This document shows, piece by piece, positions 63,516 to 64,000 of a stretch of 64,000 bases of DNA. Source of the stretch: JAMHWF01 sp048500255 (GTDB taxonomy: Bacteria > Pseudomonadota > Gammaproteobacteria > Burkholderiales > Burkholderiaceae_C); the NCBI GenBank assembly GCA_048500255.1, contig JASNYH010000005.1:1-64000 (forward strand), read 5' to 3'. Below the pieces are notes generated by a model, which did not search any database, had not been told where the DNA came from, and saw only the letters and a list, made by a program, of their open reading frames with translations. Every line of letters starts with the position of its first letter. Position 1 is the stretch's first letter. The position numbers were made by a program, and so were the translations under genes.

Positions 63516-64000
63516 ATGCCCAAGGCGATCCAGATCCAGCGACCCGGCGGCCCCGACGAGATGCGCCTCGTCGACGTGGCGGTCGGCGAGCCCGGCCCGG
63601 GCGAGATCCGCGTGCGCCACCACGCCTGCGGCGTCAACTTCATCGACGTCTACCAGCGCAACGGCACCTATCCGCTCGCGATGCCGCTCACCCTGGGCAT
63701 GGAAGGCGCCGGCGTCGTCGAGGCAGTCGGAGAGGCGTTGCCCGGCCAGCCCATGCACCTGCAGCCCGGCGACCGCGTCGCCTATGCGAGCCAGCCGCCC
63801 GGCGCGTACAGCGAGGCGCGCGTGATGCCCGCCAGATGCGTCGTCGAGCTGCCCGACGCGATCGACTACGAGACCGGCGCCGCGATGATGCTCAAGGGCA
63901 TGACGGTGCAGTACCTGCTGCGTCGCACCGTACCTGCCGGCGGCCTGCAAGGCGGCGACTACGTGCTGTTCCATGCGGCGGCGGGCGGCGTCGGCCTGAT
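63516..64000 (+). CDS. qor: NADPH:quinone oxidoreductase (partial, 3' end outside window)
   Basis: First 161 residues visible. Zinc-free medium-chain dehydrogenase fold: PKAIQIQRPGGPDEMRLV start, HHACGVNFIDVYQRNGTYP near 36, GMEGAGVVEAVGE near 66 and the nucleotide site start AAAGGVGL at the edge. Like quinone reductase QorA. AGGAGA before the ATG. Runs off the end. Confidence 0.85.
   Translation, partial: MPKAIQIQRPGGPDEMRLVDVAVGEPGPGEIRVRHHACGVNFIDVYQRNGTYPLAMPLTLGMEGAGVVEAVGEALPGQPMHLQPGDRVAYASQPPGAYSEARVMPARCVVELPDAIDYETGAAMMLKGMTVQYLLRRTVPAGGLQGGDYVLFHAAAGGVGL

Overview
This is a high-GC chromosomal window with dense, mostly overlapping housekeeping genes. It looks like a beta-proteobacterium of the order Burkholderiales. 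The signs are PPi-dependent phosphofructokinase, two tripartite tricarboxylate transporter loci with a Bug-type receptor, a prfB gene with the RF2 frameshift site, a DUF4212/SSS symporter pair and an RpfE-like gene beside recJ. I cannot name the genus from sequence alone.

Left edge (1-1320): bases 384-430 are the 3' part of a tRNA-Arg(ACG), from the anticodon loop to CCA, with no matching 5' half. This is the scar expected where an integrative element sits to the left, and three 11-bp tandem units lie just inside it. A zinc-ribbon protein and tRNA-Thr(CGT) follow.

1.4-36 kb is ordinary core and accessory chromosome: pfp, pepN and prfB; two small genes; a sodium/solute symporter pair followed by a cyclic-nucleotide/CBS/DUF294 protein and a DnaQ-like exonuclease; a hydrolase; a degenerate HD-GYP protein; an acyl-CoA synthetase; aldo/keto reductase, cardiolipin synthase, YbaK, dodecin, PlsY, YciO and an EamA permease; a PHP phosphoesterase; two sugar dehydrogenase paralogues; recJ with the rpfE-like gene; the LolC/E-LolD exporter; sodC; and a tatD, DNA glycosylase, spermidine-synthase-like and GspE/PilB operon. 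A family of GC-rich dispersed repeats occurs at about 20.1, 22.85, 33.4 and 39.9 kb, and the acyl-CoA synthetase carries a palindromic in-frame insertion.

36-43 kb holds a receptor-less TctB/TctA pair, a gamma-glutamyltransferase-like protein, and a LysR regulator divergent from a small protein, a fumarylacetoacetate-hydrolase-family protein and a ketopantoate-reductase-like protein.

43-58.3 kb reads as one oxalate/formate unit. A minus-strand operon runs oxc (oxalyl-CoA decarboxylase), frc (formyl-CoA transferase), an ADP-forming acyl-CoA ligase with its ATP-grasp part first, and a two-subunit NAD-linked formate dehydrogenase. A Crp/Fnr regulator is divergent from oxc. Next to it are a kinase-like protein with a BON domain and a complete TctC-TctB-TctA transporter. 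The same palindrome, TTGAC-N4-GTCAA, lies upstream of both oxc and tctC, and the regulator has an FNR-like E-x-x-S-R recognition helix. I infer one regulon for uptake of oxalate (or a related acid) and its oxidation to CO2 plus NADH.

58.3-64 kb: an atypical SDR, an EamA permease, a DUF2007 protein, a CoxG-like protein, an ahpC-ahpF pair with an OxyR-like site, and the start of a quinone oxidoreductase cut by the window end.
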